Shown piece by piece: positions 52,765-62,014 of a stretch of 64,000 nt of DNA. Within the stretch, counting starts at the first letter, position 1. Every line of letters begins with the position of its first letter. The notes beneath the pieces were generated by a model. It saw only the letters and a program-made list of their open reading frames with translations, was not told the DNA's origin and made no database searches. The DNA is from an uncultured Clostridia bacterium (GTDB lineage Bacteria > Bacillota > Clostridia > UMGS1883), in contig CANRCD010000003.1 in NCBI GenBank assembly GCA_947629005.1, positions 61,057 through 125,056 of the forward strand. The letters run 5' to 3'. The position numbers were made by a program, and so were the translations under genes.

Positions 52765-54543
52765 CTATGCCAGCTCGTACTGGCTGGTGCAAAGGGAATA
52801 ATACGCGCCCTTTTTAGCCATCAGCTCCTCGTGGGAGCCGCTTTCAACTATTCTGCCGCCGTCGATATACATGATGGTATCGGCCCCTCGGACGGTGGAG
52901 AGCCTGTGGGCGATGACAAAGCTGGTGCGGCCCATTAGCAGGCGGGCAAGGCCGGTTTGGAGTGCCTGCTCGGTGCGCACGTCGATGGACGAGGTGGCCT
53001 CGTCGAGAATGAGTATTCTCGGGTCGGCGAGGAGGGTGCGGGCAAAGCTGATGAGCTGGCGCTGGCCGACGCTCAGGCGGCTGCCGCGCTCGTTGACCTC
53101 GGTGTAGTAGCCGTTTTCAAGCCCCTCAATAAATTCGTGGGCGCAGACGGTTTTGGCCGCCGCCACTACCTCCTCGTCGGTAGCGTCGAGCCGGCCGTAG
53201 CGGATATTATCCATGACCGTGCCGCTGAAAATGAAGGAATCCTGAAGCATAACGCCCACCTGCGAGCGCAGGGATTTGAGCGTGTATTTGTTGATATTTT
53301 CTCCGTCGATGAGTATCTCGCCGCCCTGTATGTCGTAAAAGCGGCTGAGCAGATTGATTATTGTGGTCTTGCCCGCGCCGGTGGGGCCGACGATGGCGAC
53401 GGAGCGGCCCCTTTCCACGGAAAAGCTCATGTCGTCAAGCACCCTCGCGCCCTCCTCGTAGGCGAAGGACACGTGCCTGAAGTCCACCCTTCCCTCTATC
53501 TCGGGCATAGGCACGGCCCCGGGGCGGTCGCTGACAAGGGCGGGCGTATCCATCACCTCGAAGATACGCTCAAGATAAGCCGCCGTGTTCACAAGCTGAT
53601 TGTAGTAGTTGCACAGCGACAGCACGGGGGTCCAAAACAGGTTTACATAACCCACAAAGGCCACAAGCGTACCCGCCGTCAGCCCGCCGCCGCGAAGCAG
53701 CTCGGCCCCGCCGATGAGGAACACCGCGCAGGTGGTGACGGTGGATATGGTTTCGACCATGGGCCAGTTGCATATATCTATGATTTTCGCCTTCATGTAA
53801 CTTGTGCGCACGTTTTCGCACTGGGTTTCAAAAATGCGCTGGTTTTCTTTTTCCCTGCTGAATGACTGCGTCACGCGAACGCCGCAAATGCTTTCGTGGA
53901 TATAGGCGTTAAGGTTGCTCTGCTTCGCGCTGTAGGCCTGCCACGCCCGCCGCTGGCGATTTTTCATGGCGAAGATTATTCCGCTGAAAATCACCACGCC
54001 GCAGAGCATGACGAGGCTGAGCCGAAAGCTGAGCGAAAACATCAGCACCAGCACCGCGAACACGGTGAAAAGGTCGGTGATAAGGTTGATAAGGCCGCCG
54101 GTGAGCAGGTTGTTGATGGAGTTCACATAATTTATCACACGCACGAGGATTTTCCCGTGGGGACGGCTGTCGTAAAAATCGAAGGGCAGCTCCTGCAAAT
54201 GGGCGAAAATGTCGCGCCGCAGGTCGGCCACAAGGCTCTGGCCCACGGTGGCCATCGCCCGCATACGGAATTTGACGATAACCGCGTTGATAACGTAAAT
54301 CACGATAAGCAGCCCGCCGAGAAGCATAATTCCGCGCATATCCCGCGCGGGGAGGCGCTTGTCTATGGCCTCGCGGGTGATGATGGGGGCGAGCATATTC
54401 AGCACGCTCGTCAGTAGCATAAGACCTATCGTTGCGAACATCAGCCCCTTAAAGGGAATAAGGTAGCGGGCGAGGCGCTTTATGTGGTCGAAGCTGAACC
54501 GGCTTTCAAGCTGCTCGTCCACGTCGAATTTATTTCTGGCCAA
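52765..54543 (-). CDS. ABC exporter subunit with canonical NBD
   Basis: 592 residues: six-helix permease (about 30-320) fused to an ATPase. Walker A GPTGAGKTTI, signature LSVGQRQLI, Walker B ILILDEATSSID with the catalytic Glu, H-loop FVIAHRLST. It starts with TTG at 54543, inside the end of the preceding ABC gene (14-base overlap), with RBS AGGGGG. It forms a heterodimer with that protein. Confidence 0.94.
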   Translation of the reverse strand: MARNKFDVDEQLESRFSFDHIKRLARYLIPFKGLMFATIGLMLLTSVLNMLAPIITREAIDKRLPARDMRGIMLLGGLLIVIYVINAVIVKFRMRAMATVGQSLVADLRRDIFAHLQELPFDFYDSRPHGKILVRVINYVNSINNLLTGGLINLITDLFTVFAVLVLMFSLSFRLSLVMLCGVVIFSGIIFAMKNRQRRAWQAYSAKQSNLNAYIHESICGVRVTQSFSREKENQRIFETQCENVRTSYMKAKIIDICNWPMVETISTVTTCAVFLIGGAELLRGGGLTAGTLVAFVGYVNLFWTPVLSLCNYYNQLVNTAAYLERIFEVMDTPALVSDRPGAVPMPEIEGRVDFRHVSFAYEEGARVLDDMSFSVERGRSVAIVGPTGAGKTTIINLLSRFYDIQGGEILIDGENINKYTLKSLRSQVGVMLQDSFIFSGTVMDNIRYGRLDATDEEVVAAAKTVCAHEFIEGLENGYYTEVNERGSRLSVGQRQLISFARTLLADPRILILDEATSSIDVRTEQALQTGLARLLMGRTSFVIAHRLSTVRGADTIMYIDGGRIVESGSHEELMAKKGAYYSLCTSQYELA

Positions 54544-56293
54544 CCGTCTCGCCCCCTTTCACGGCTTCGGCGTCAAAGCTGCCGTACTGCACGTCGTAAA
54601 CCTCGCGGTACCTTCCGCCGAGGGCGAGCAGCTCCTCGTGAGTGCCGCGCTCCACGATGCGCCCCTCCTCCATCACGAGGATAAGGTCGGCGTCCTTAAC
54701 GGAGCTTATGCGGTGGGCGATGATGAAGGTGGTGCGGTTTTCGGAAAAGGCGCGGAGCGTCTTTTGTATGTAATGCTCTGTTTCCATGTCCACGCTGCTG
54801 GTGGCGTCGTCGAGTATGAGTATTGAGGGGTTCTTGAGTATGGCTCGGGCGAGGGCTATCCTCTGCTTCTGCCCGCCGCTCAGGCCCACGCCCCTCTCGC
54901 CGATAATTGTGTCGTAGCCCTCCGGCAGGGAGCGGATAAAGCCGTCGGCGTCGGCCATTTTCGCGGCCTCGACCACGGCGTCCATCGGGGCGTCGGGTAC
55001 GCCGTAAGCGATGTTGCCCTCTATCGTGTCGGAAAAGAGGAAAATATCCTGCATGGCGGCGGATATGCTCTGGCGCAGCCGCCTTAGATTTAGCCTGCGC
55101 ACGTCCACGCCGTCCACCTTGACGGAACCCTCGGTCGCGTCGTAAAAGCGGCATATAAGGTTCGTCAGCGTTGATTTGCCGCTGCCGGTGCCGCCGATGA
55201 TCGCCACGGTCTGGCCGGGCACGGCGGTGAAGCTCACGTCGTGGAGGACCTCCTCGCCGCCGTAGGAAAAGCTGACGTGCTCGAAGTCCACCCTGCCCTC
55301 GAAGCGGTCCTTTTCGGTAAAGCCGGTCTCGGTGTGGATAGCGGGCTTTTCAAGGGTAAATTCCATGATTTTTTCGCCGCTGGCCATAGCGTTCTGCGTG
55401 TCGTTTATCAGCCAGCCCACGTTGCGCATGGGAGTGTTCAGCGCCCAGCTCATTGAATTGAAGGTGACAAACTCGCCGGGGGTCATGTCCCCGCGAATTA
55501 CAAGAAAGCCGCCCACCACCAGCACGATGACGTTCAGCGAATTGGCGAGGGTGTCAAGGTAGGGAATGTGGTTCTGCCAAATACGGTTCGAGGCCAAGTT
55601 CGCGTCGCGGTAGGCGAGGTTCGCCTCGTCGAACTTTTCCATTTCGTATTCCTCGCGGGCGAAGGCCTTTACCACGCGGTTGCCGGAGATATTCTCCTGC
55701 ACGACGGTGTTGAGCAGGCTCAGCTTCTGGCGGGCGTTTTTGAATGCGGGGCCGACCTTTGTTCCCATGGAGCGGGCCACCAGCGCGATTACGGGCGTCA
55801 CCGCCACAAGGCAGAGCGTCAGCTTCCAGTTGATGAAGCCGAGAATAAATATCGCCGAAAGGAACAGGCACGAGTTTTCAAGAATACCGTTCAGCACCCA
55901 CGCCACAAAGTGGCGCACGCTGTCGATATCGCCGCTCATGCGGTTCATTATGTCGCCGGTGCGGGTGTGGTCAAAAAACACAAAGTCCAGCTTTTGAAGC
56001 GAACGGTACAGCTCCACGCGGATGTTGTAAACTATCCGTTGGCTTGTGCCCTCGAGGATATAGTGGTCTATTATTCTGAAAACGTCCTTTAGCGCAATGG
56101 ACAAAAACATCAGCGCCACAAGCGGCAGCAGGCTGTCCTTCACCCCGCCGTAGAACACCTCGTCCACAATGCGGCCCGAAAGGTAGGGCCTAATGTTGCT
56201 GAGCACGGTATTCAGCATTGTAAGGCACAGGGCGAAAATCATTCGCCCGAGGTACGGCTTCACCCGTCCGAACAGCCATTTTGAGGTTTTCAT
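54530..56293 (-). CDS. ABC exporter subunit with degenerate catalytic residue
   Basis: 587 residues, same layout as its partner. Walker A GGTGSGKSTL, signature LSGGQKQRIALARA, Walker B ILILDDATSSVD: Asp replaces the catalytic Glu, as in one half of heterodimeric exporters such as BmrCD or TM287/288. H-loop FIIAHRISS is intact. First gene of the pair. Likely a multidrug or lipid exporter; substrate not readable. Confidence 0.94.
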   Translation of the reverse strand: MKTSKWLFGRVKPYLGRMIFALCLTMLNTVLSNIRPYLSGRIVDEVFYGGVKDSLLPLVALMFLSIALKDVFRIIDHYILEGTSQRIVYNIRVELYRSLQKLDFVFFDHTRTGDIMNRMSGDIDSVRHFVAWVLNGILENSCLFLSAIFILGFINWKLTLCLVAVTPVIALVARSMGTKVGPAFKNARQKLSLLNTVVQENISGNRVVKAFAREEYEMEKFDEANLAYRDANLASNRIWQNHIPYLDTLANSLNVIVLVVGGFLVIRGDMTPGEFVTFNSMSWALNTPMRNVGWLINDTQNAMASGEKIMEFTLEKPAIHTETGFTEKDRFEGRVDFEHVSFSYGGEEVLHDVSFTAVPGQTVAIIGGTGSGKSTLTNLICRFYDATEGSVKVDGVDVRRLNLRRLRQSISAAMQDIFLFSDTIEGNIAYGVPDAPMDAVVEAAKMADADGFIRSLPEGYDTIIGERGVGLSGGQKQRIALARAILKNPSILILDDATSSVDMETEHYIQKTLRAFSENRTTFIIAHRISSVKDADLILVMEEGRIVERGTHEELLALGGRYREVYDVQYGSFDAEAVKGGETVGQK

Positions 56294-56322
56294 GGTATCA
56301 AGTCCTAACTTTTATTATTGCC

Positions 56323-58497
56323 TCACTCCAGCGTGAGCTGTTCGCTCGCGCCGTCCTCCCCGCGCAGGTAGTAGCCCGACGAGGGCAGGCTCCTCGCACG
56401 GTAGGCCTCGGGGTCCTTAAGCGCGCACTCGGGCAGGAACATTTTTTTCAAAATGCTCTTGCGCCGAAGCATGAGTATCTGCACGCCTTGGGCCGTGCGG
56501 CTCGTTTTGGTGAGAATAGAGGCGGTGTTAAACACAACGCATTTGTCGATGGTGCTTATCAGCGCGACGTCGCTTTCGGCGGGAATGTAAAGGCAGCCGG
56601 CAAGCTCCCCGCTGCCGTATGCCCCCGTCAGCCGCTTGCGGTTGGTCTTTGTGGCGTAGCCGTTCATATCTATCTTGGCGACCTTGCCGTTCGCGAAAGC
56701 GAAAAGCATGAAGCCCTTATAATCGAAGGCCGGCGTGGCGAAAATTATCCGTTCGCCCTCCTCCATGCTCAAAATGTTAGGCAGATAATCGCCCATAACG
56801 CCGAGGCGGCTGTCGCCTATGTCGCGCAGGCGCATTTTGTAGCAGTTGCGCCTGTCAGAGAAGAACAGCATATCCTGCGAACTGCCGGTTTCCGCCTCGC
56901 AGACTATGGCGTCGCCCTCCTTGAGCTTATGCGCGCCGCCGCTGCGCAAAGCGGTGAGCGGTATTTTTTTGAAGTAATTTTCCCTTGTGAGGAACACCCT
57001 CACGCGGTAGTCCGGTTCGTCCTCTTCGGGCGGGGCGGGGGCGGCCTCGTCGGCGGCGATAATGCCGGTTTTGCGCAGCTTGCCGTACTTTTTGGCTATC
57101 TCGCGAAGCTGTCCCGTCATCACCTTGTGTATGAGCTTGTCGCTCTCGGCGGTGCGGCGCAGCTCGGCTATCTCGCTCGTCAGGGCCTCTATCTCGGCTA
57201 TGCGCTTCAGAATATAGTCCTTATTGAAATTTCGCAGCTTTATCTCCGCCACAAATTCGGCCTGCGTTCTGTCAATGCCGAAGCCGCTCATAAGGTTCGG
57301 CACGACCATGGAATCGTCCTCGGTTCCGCGCACGATCTTCACGGCCTTGTCAATGTCGAGCAGTATCTTTTCCAGCCCCTGCAACAGGTGCAGGCGGGCC
57401 TCCTTGTTTTCGGCGTCGAAAACGCAGGCGCGGCGGATACACTCCGTGCGGAAGCGCGTCCACTCGCGCATTATCTCCTTAATGCCCATGACGCGCGGCT
57501 CGCCGTCGATGAGAATATTGAAGTTGCAGCCGAAGGCGTCCTCGAGGGTGGTTTTGTCAAACAGCTTCGCCATCAGCTTTTCCGGGTCGGCCCCTCGCTT
57601 GAGGTCTATCGTCAGGCGCAGGCCGCCGAGGTCGGTCTCGTCGCGGACGTCGTTTATCTCGCGGATTTTGCCGGCCTTCATCAGCTCGGCGATTTTTTCT
57701 ATGATGACCTCCACCGCCGTGGTGTAAGGTATTTCGGTTATCTCGATGGTGTTGCTCTTTTTTTCGTAGGTATACCGACCCCTGACGCGCAGGCTGCCCA
57801 TGCCGGTTTCGTAAATCTTATCCCAAGCCTCCCTGTCCTCAATAAGCAGCCCGCCGGTGGAAAAGTCCGGCCCGAGAAGCTGCTCGCGCAGATCGGCGTT
57901 TTCGTCCTTAAGGTAGGCTATGGCCGCCTCGCAGACCTCGCGCAGATTAAAGGAGCATATCTTGCTGCCCATGCCCACCGCTATGCCCATGTTCGGGCTG
58001 ACGAGAATGTTCGGGAAGGCCGTCGGCAGCAAAACGGGCTCCTGCATGGTGCCGTCGTAGTTATCGACGAAATCCACGGTGTTTTTGTCTATGTCTCGGA
58101 AAATCTCCTCGCAGATGGGGGCCAGCTTGGCCTCGGTATAGCGCGAGGCGGCGTAAGCCATGTCGCGGCTGTACTGCTTGCCGAAGTTGCCCTTCGAGTC
58201 CACAAACGGGTGCAGCAGCGCCTCGTTGCCTTCGGTCAGGCGCACCATGGTTTCGTATATGGCGGCGTCGCCGTGGGGGTTGAGCTTCATTGTTTCGCCA
58301 ACGATGGTGGCGCTTTTGGTGCGCTTGCCGCGCAAAAGCCCGCGCTTATACATCATGTAAAGCAGCTTTCTGTGGGCGGGCTTGAAGCCGTCTATCTCGG
58401 GTATTGCGCGCGAGCGGATAACGCTCATCGTGTAGGGCATATAGTTCTTTTCGAGGGTCTCCGTAATTTTTTCGGGAGTCGTCGGGTGCCTCTGCAT
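56323..58497 (-). CDS. parC: Type IIA topoisomerase subunit A (ParC-like)
   Basis: 724 residues. The winged-helix/tower domain opens with YMPYTMSVIRSRAIPEIDGF and has MKLNPHGDAAIYETMVRLTE (quinolone-resistance region) and the catalytic Tyr in AASRYTEAKLAPICEEIF. The C-terminal beta-pinwheel is present but no GyrA box is seen, so it is topoisomerase IV-like. No B subunit gene is in the window. RBS AGGAGG; promoter TGGACA-17-TAATAT upstream (about 58527-58570). Confidence 0.85.
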   Translation of the reverse strand: MQRHPTTPEKITETLEKNYMPYTMSVIRSRAIPEIDGFKPAHRKLLYMMYKRGLLRGKRTKSATIVGETMKLNPHGDAAIYETMVRLTEGNEALLHPFVDSKGNFGKQYSRDMAYAASRYTEAKLAPICEEIFRDIDKNTVDFVDNYDGTMQEPVLLPTAFPNILVSPNMGIAVGMGSKICSFNLREVCEAAIAYLKDENADLREQLLGPDFSTGGLLIEDREAWDKIYETGMGSLRVRGRYTYEKKSNTIEITEIPYTTAVEVIIEKIAELMKAGKIREINDVRDETDLGGLRLTIDLKRGADPEKLMAKLFDKTTLEDAFGCNFNILIDGEPRVMGIKEIMREWTRFRTECIRRACVFDAENKEARLHLLQGLEKILLDIDKAVKIVRGTEDDSMVVPNLMSGFGIDRTQAEFVAEIKLRNFNKDYILKRIAEIEALTSEIAELRRTAESDKLIHKVMTGQLREIAKKYGKLRKTGIIAADEAAPAPPEEDEPDYRVRVFLTRENYFKKIPLTALRSGGAHKLKEGDAIVCEAETGSSQDMLFFSDRRNCYKMRLRDIGDSRLGVMGDYLPNILSMEEGERIIFATPAFDYKGFMLFAFANGKVAKIDMNGYATKTNRKRLTGAYGSGELAGCLYIPAESDVALISTIDKCVVFNTASILTKTSRTAQGVQILMLRRKSILKKMFLPECALKDPEAYRARSLPSSGYYLRGEDGASEQLTLE

Positions 58498-58593
58498 CTT
58501 TTATCCTCCTGATAGCTTGCTCTTATTTCCTAAGTTATTATATTATCACAACAATTCCCGTTTGTCCAGTGAAAAATGTGATATTTGCAAAAG

Positions 58594-58613
58594 AAAAACG
58601 CCCCTCGCGGGGC
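58594..58613 (-). terminator. Terminator of the XRE gene
   Basis: GCCCC-TCGC-GGGGC preceded on the plus strand by AAAAA, giving a T-run on the minus strand after the regulator gene. Confidence 0.65.
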
Positions 58614-58668
58614 ACGCGAGCGGCGGGCAAGCTGACAACATGCCATAGAAAAAGTATATTATATCAAA

Positions 58669-59034
58669 TTAAACAAGGCTTGCGACAATCTTCCCTAACA
58701 GTTTATATCTCTCGTCTTCGGAAGTATTCGTAATAGAGCAATTTTTTTCGTTATAAAAGGCTACAAGCGTCTTTACTATTTCCGTCTGAGCTTCACTTAA
58801 TCCATGTAGCGACACGGCAAGCGGCAGCTCATTTCCGGCAAGGTAGTCAATAGGGACATTGAACCACGTCGCAATAGCTCTTACCGTTTCAAACGGCGGC
58901 ACAGCGGTATTGCTTTCATATTTGCTTATTGTGGTTTCCGACACATTCAGAACCTCGGCCAGCCTTTTTTGTGTATAACCTCTTTTTTTGCGCAGTTCTC
59001 TCAATAACGCGCCAAAATCAAATGGAGTTTTCAC
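58669..59034 (-). CDS. XRE-family transcriptional regulator
   Basis: 121 residues with an N-terminal helix-turn-helix (about 8-62: LRELRKKRGYTQKRLAEVLN, VSETTISKYESN) and a helical C-half for dimerisation or effector binding. GTG start, RBS GAAAGGAAAG. It diverges from the acyl-CoA synthetase gene and probably controls it through the palindromes between them. AT-rich compared with the genes to its left. Confidence 0.9.
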   Translation of the reverse strand: MKTPFDFGALLRELRKKRGYTQKRLAEVLNVSETTISKYESNTAVPPFETVRAIATWFNVPIDYLAGNELPLAVSLHGLSEAQTEIVKTLVAFYNEKNCSITNTSEDERYKLLGKIVASLV

Positions 59035-59071
59035 AGCAAACTTTCCTTTCAGTAAATTATTTTGTGCTTAT

Positions 59072-59104
59072 ACTTGACTTTTATTCAAGTATATGATATA
59101 CTTA
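59072..59104 (+). promoter_or_regulatory. Promoter with palindromic operators between xre and the synthetase gene
   Basis: TTGACT (59074-59079), 17-base spacer, TATACT (59097-59102) reading toward the synthetase. Two perfect dyads overlap it: ACTTGA-N7-TCAAGT (59072-59090) on the -35 and AAGTATA-TGA-TATACTT (59087-59103) on the -10. This is well suited to repression by the divergent XRE protein. Confidence 0.78.
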
Positions 59105-59166
59105 TTGAATAAAGGGAAAGTTTACTATATAAAAATTGAATTATGTTCTGCAAGGAGGATTTATCA

Positions 59167-60885
59167 ATGAAAAATATAAAAACGGGTTATCCGTCTATAG
59201 ACAAGCCGTGGCTGAAATACTATTCCGAGGATTCAATCACTGCTCCTCTGCCGGAATGTACAATGTACGAATATATTTATGATTTGAATCAAAATAATTT
59301 TGATAGTGTTGCAATAAATTATTACGGCACAGAATTGACATACGGAGAGCTTTTCGACAAAATATCTCTTGTCGCCGGCGCGTTTGAAAGACTCGGAGTA
59401 AAAGAAGGCGATACAGTAACGGTGTGCATGATTAATTCGCCGGAAACTATTGAAACGTTATTTGCGCTTAATAAAATCGGAGCTGTGGCAAATATGATAT
59501 ATGGCATAAGCACGGAAGACGACATAGAAAAATACATTAGAGATACAAATACGTCTATTGTTGTAACTCTCGACATCTTTCAAGATAAGTTTATAGAGTT
59601 GTCAAAAAGGGTACCGTTAGAAAAGATCGTTGTAGCAAGTCAAACCGCCTCAATGGAAGATGCGGAAAAAAGTGTTGCTGAACAAAATTTGGGTTTGGTA
59701 TACATTCCGATTTTTTCTGACGATAAATTCATATCTTGGGAAGATTTTATTGCAGGCGCAAGGTCGAGCGATACCGTCTGCCGTAATTCGGAATCCGCCG
59801 CTCTTATCACATATACGGGCGGAACAACAGGCGGCTCTAAAGGAGTGATTTTAAGCAATAAAGCAGTTGTTGCCGTGACATGGCAATATTGTAAATTGAA
59901 TGTGCCTATGAAAAAAGATGGCGTATGGGCATTAGTTTTGCCATTATTTATTGTGTATGGCGCCGTTGCGTCGTTATTGATACCGCTTTCTGTAGGAATG
60001 AAAGTCGTTGTAAGAATTCCAATGGCCGAGCCTATAGCATATATATGCAAAAAATTTAAGCCAAATTATATTATGTATGGTCCGGCTTATTGGGAAGCCT
60101 TTGCAGATGATAATGAACCGTTGGATTTATCATATTTTGTCGACCCGGTAACAGGAGGCGATTTGCTTAGTGCAAACGTAGAGTACAAAATAAACAACTA
60201 TTTATTGAAGCGTGGCAGTTCATGCAAAATAATGAATGTATATGGCATGAGCGAAGCAAGCGGTGCAATTTCCGCAAACATACCAACGGCAAACGAGTTT
60301 GGAAGCGTTGGTATTCCGCTTGCGAAAAATATAGTATCTGTCTTTGATGTTGAAACCGGAAAAGAATTGACTTATGGTCAAAAAGGGGAAGTATGTATTT
60401 ACACACCATCCGCTATGATGGGGTATCTTAACAATCCCGAAGAAACCAACGCAATGATCCGTAAGCATGATGACGGTCTTTCATGGATACATACAGGCGA
60501 TCTCGGATATATAAACGAAGATGGTTTTGTTTATATAAGCGGAAGGTTAAAACGGTTTATGCTGTGTATCGCTAACGGCGTACAAAAAAAGGTATACAGC
60601 CTCGATATTGAAAAAGTTCTTATATCTTATCACAAAATCAGCAAATGCGCCGTTGTTCCTGTACCCGATAAAAAGGTCAATGAAGCCCCGGTTGCGTTTA
60701 TAATTTTGAAGCAGGAATACATGGGCGATAAAAATATTGAGGCAGAGTTACGAGCATATTGCGATAAAAATCTACAGGACGTTTACCGTCCTATTCATTA
60801 CATATTTGTTGATAAATTTCCGCTGACAAAGATAGGTAAAGTAGATTATATAACTCTTACAAAGCTTGCGCAATCGGCCGACTAA
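59167..60885 (+). CDS. AMP-forming acyl-CoA synthetase / adenylate-forming ligase
   Basis: 572 residues of the ANL superfamily. P-loop YTGGTTGGSKGV (about 215), A5-like VYGMSEASGAI (about 357), A7 SWIHTGDLGYINEDGFVYISGR split by HTGDLG (about 441), hinge, and the catalytic Lys in LTKIGKVDYIT (about 556). It activates a carboxylic acid as the adenylate and probably passes it to CoA; the acid is not readable. ATG 59167 follows AAGGAGG. Low GC marks it as acquired DNA. No acyl carrier or thioesterase gene is beside it. Confidence 0.9.
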   Translation: MKNIKTGYPSIDKPWLKYYSEDSITAPLPECTMYEYIYDLNQNNFDSVAINYYGTELTYGELFDKISLVAGAFERLGVKEGDTVTVCMINSPETIETLFALNKIGAVANMIYGISTEDDIEKYIRDTNTSIVVTLDIFQDKFIELSKRVPLEKIVVASQTASMEDAEKSVAEQNLGLVYIPIFSDDKFISWEDFIAGARSSDTVCRNSESAALITYTGGTTGGSKGVILSNKAVVAVTWQYCKLNVPMKKDGVWALVLPLFIVYGAVASLLIPLSVGMKVVVRIPMAEPIAYICKKFKPNYIMYGPAYWEAFADDNEPLDLSYFVDPVTGGDLLSANVEYKINNYLLKRGSSCKIMNVYGMSEASGAISANIPTANEFGSVGIPLAKNIVSVFDVETGKELTYGQKGEVCIYTPSAMMGYLNNPEETNAMIRKHDDGLSWIHTGDLGYINEDGFVYISGRLKRFMLCIANGVQKKVYSLDIEKVLISYHKISKCAVVPVPDKKVNEAPVAFIILKQEYMGDKNIEAELRAYCDKNLQDVYRPIHYIFVDKFPLTKIGKVDYITLTKLAQSAD

Positions 60886-60920
60886 GAAGGCCGCCGCCTC
60901 GCGGTTTGTCCGTGCGATGT

Positions 60921-61083
60921 CTAAGGCGTAATCCTACTTTTTATCGCAAACGCCAGCTCGTATATCAGGCTCAAACCGTCCTCAACCAAAATTATTTTTT
61001 CACGACCCGCTCTCTGAATAATATTTTTATTAAAATATCTTCGTAAATCGGATATGTCAATGCGGCGGCGGGAAAGTTTAGAA
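60921..61083 (-). pseudogene. C-terminal gene remnant, unidentified
   Basis: A minus-strand frame with no ATG/GTG start and an upstream stop reads IDISDLRRYFNKNIIQRAG, then REKIILVEDGLSLIYEL. The amino-acid make-up looks coding, but the family is not recognised. Confidence 0.35.
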
Positions 61084-61343
61084 AAAATTTATATATCAAA
61101 TGCGCGGCGAGCAAGGCTATCGCCGGAGAAGAAATACACCGTGTACATAGGCGGCAAAATGGACGGTCAACTGAAATATCCTATGATAAGCTTAGCTATA
61201 GGAACCTGGCAAGCAAAGGCATAAAAAATAATTCAGGACACTTTAAGGGCACATTTAGGGCACTTTGAAATCGAGAAAGTCGGCTTTCCACCTGCCAAAG
61301 GGCACATAGGGCACATAAACGGCAAATTTGTTTCTGTATATAA

Positions 61344-61388
61344 AAATCACGCTCACAGGTTCTCCCTATGGGCGTGATTTATTTTTTT
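61344..61388 (+). terminator. Terminator-like hairpin
   Basis: AAATCACGC pairs with GCGTGATTT (61372-61380), followed by TTTTTTT. It is oriented for plus-strand transcription coming from the synthetase gene or the remnant ORF. Confidence 0.65.
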
Positions 61389-61519
61389 CGTTATAATCTA
61401 TAACCCTAATACCCGTGTTATCAAGCTCGGATAGTATGCTCTCTATCTGTTCAAAAACCTCATCCGAAGTCTGACAGCTTCGCGCCCCTGTGCTACTGTG
61501 CGACAAACGGGAAGGTGGT

Positions 61520-62014
61520 TTAATCTCTTTCAAAAATCATTCTCAACTCCGTATTTGGCGTGCCAAGCATGATTTCAGCCTCCGCTCCGTCAAAACGGAA
61601 GCCAAACCTTTTATAGAAGTGAATTGCTCTTTCATTCCCTTTCAATACCCAAACAGCAACTTTTTTATATGCAGCGAGTTTTTCGATTGCCGCTTTCATT
61701 AACTCGTAACCGACTCTTTGACCGTGATAAGCCGCAAGAACATAAATGCCAAAGACCTCGCCGCAGGCAGGAAGCGCATCGCCACGGTAAGCACCATATC
61801 CCACAAATCCGACAACTTTCTCTCCGTCTTTTGCTACAAGAATATTATCCGGCCATTTGTACGCTATCGCTATACATTTTTCAAGCGTTTGCCTTTCAAG
61901 GTAATCCTTGTCGACCAGCCCCGTGTAGGTTTCATGCCAAGACTTGTAGTGAACATATCCTTTGCCTTTGATTTCGTCTTCACTTTCCATCTTCTTGATA
62001 ACGATTTTTCCCAT
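61520..62014 (-). CDS. GNAT family N-acetyltransferase
   Basis: 164 residues: SWHETYTGLVDKDYL near the N-end, VGFVGYGAY, the CoA loop VLAAYHGQRVGYELM and AVWVLKGNERAIHFYKRFGF. Small-molecule or protein acetyltransferase of the RimI/YjaB type; substrate unknown. ATG 62014 follows GGAGGAG by nine bases; the longer frame upstream is not supported. It lies in the AT-rich island. Confidence 0.9.
   Translation of the reverse strand: MGKIVIKKMESEDEIKGKGYVHYKSWHETYTGLVDKDYLERQTLEKCIAIAYKWPDNILVAKDGEKVVGFVGYGAYRGDALPACGEVFGIYVLAAYHGQRVGYELMKAAIEKLAAYKKVAVWVLKGNERAIHFYKRFGFRFDGAEAEIMLGTPNTELRMIFERD

Larger units (their letters stand above)
60886..61519. other. Decayed intergenic region with gene remnants
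   Basis: No intact gene of normal size. It holds three short open stretches: a minus-strand C-terminal remnant at 60921-61083 (IILVEDGLSLIYELAFAI), a 56-codon plus-strand ORF at 61054-61224 (ending LKYPMISLAIGTWQAKA) without clear RBS, and a minus-strand remnant at about 61385-61510 (VFEQIESILSELDNTGIRVI). Repeated GGGCACAT units lie near 61250-61310. Confidence 0.5.

Noticed and set aside
56281..58512. 743-codon plus-strand open frame
   Set aside because: Antisense of the topoisomerase gene, which has the catalytic Tyr and normal RBS.
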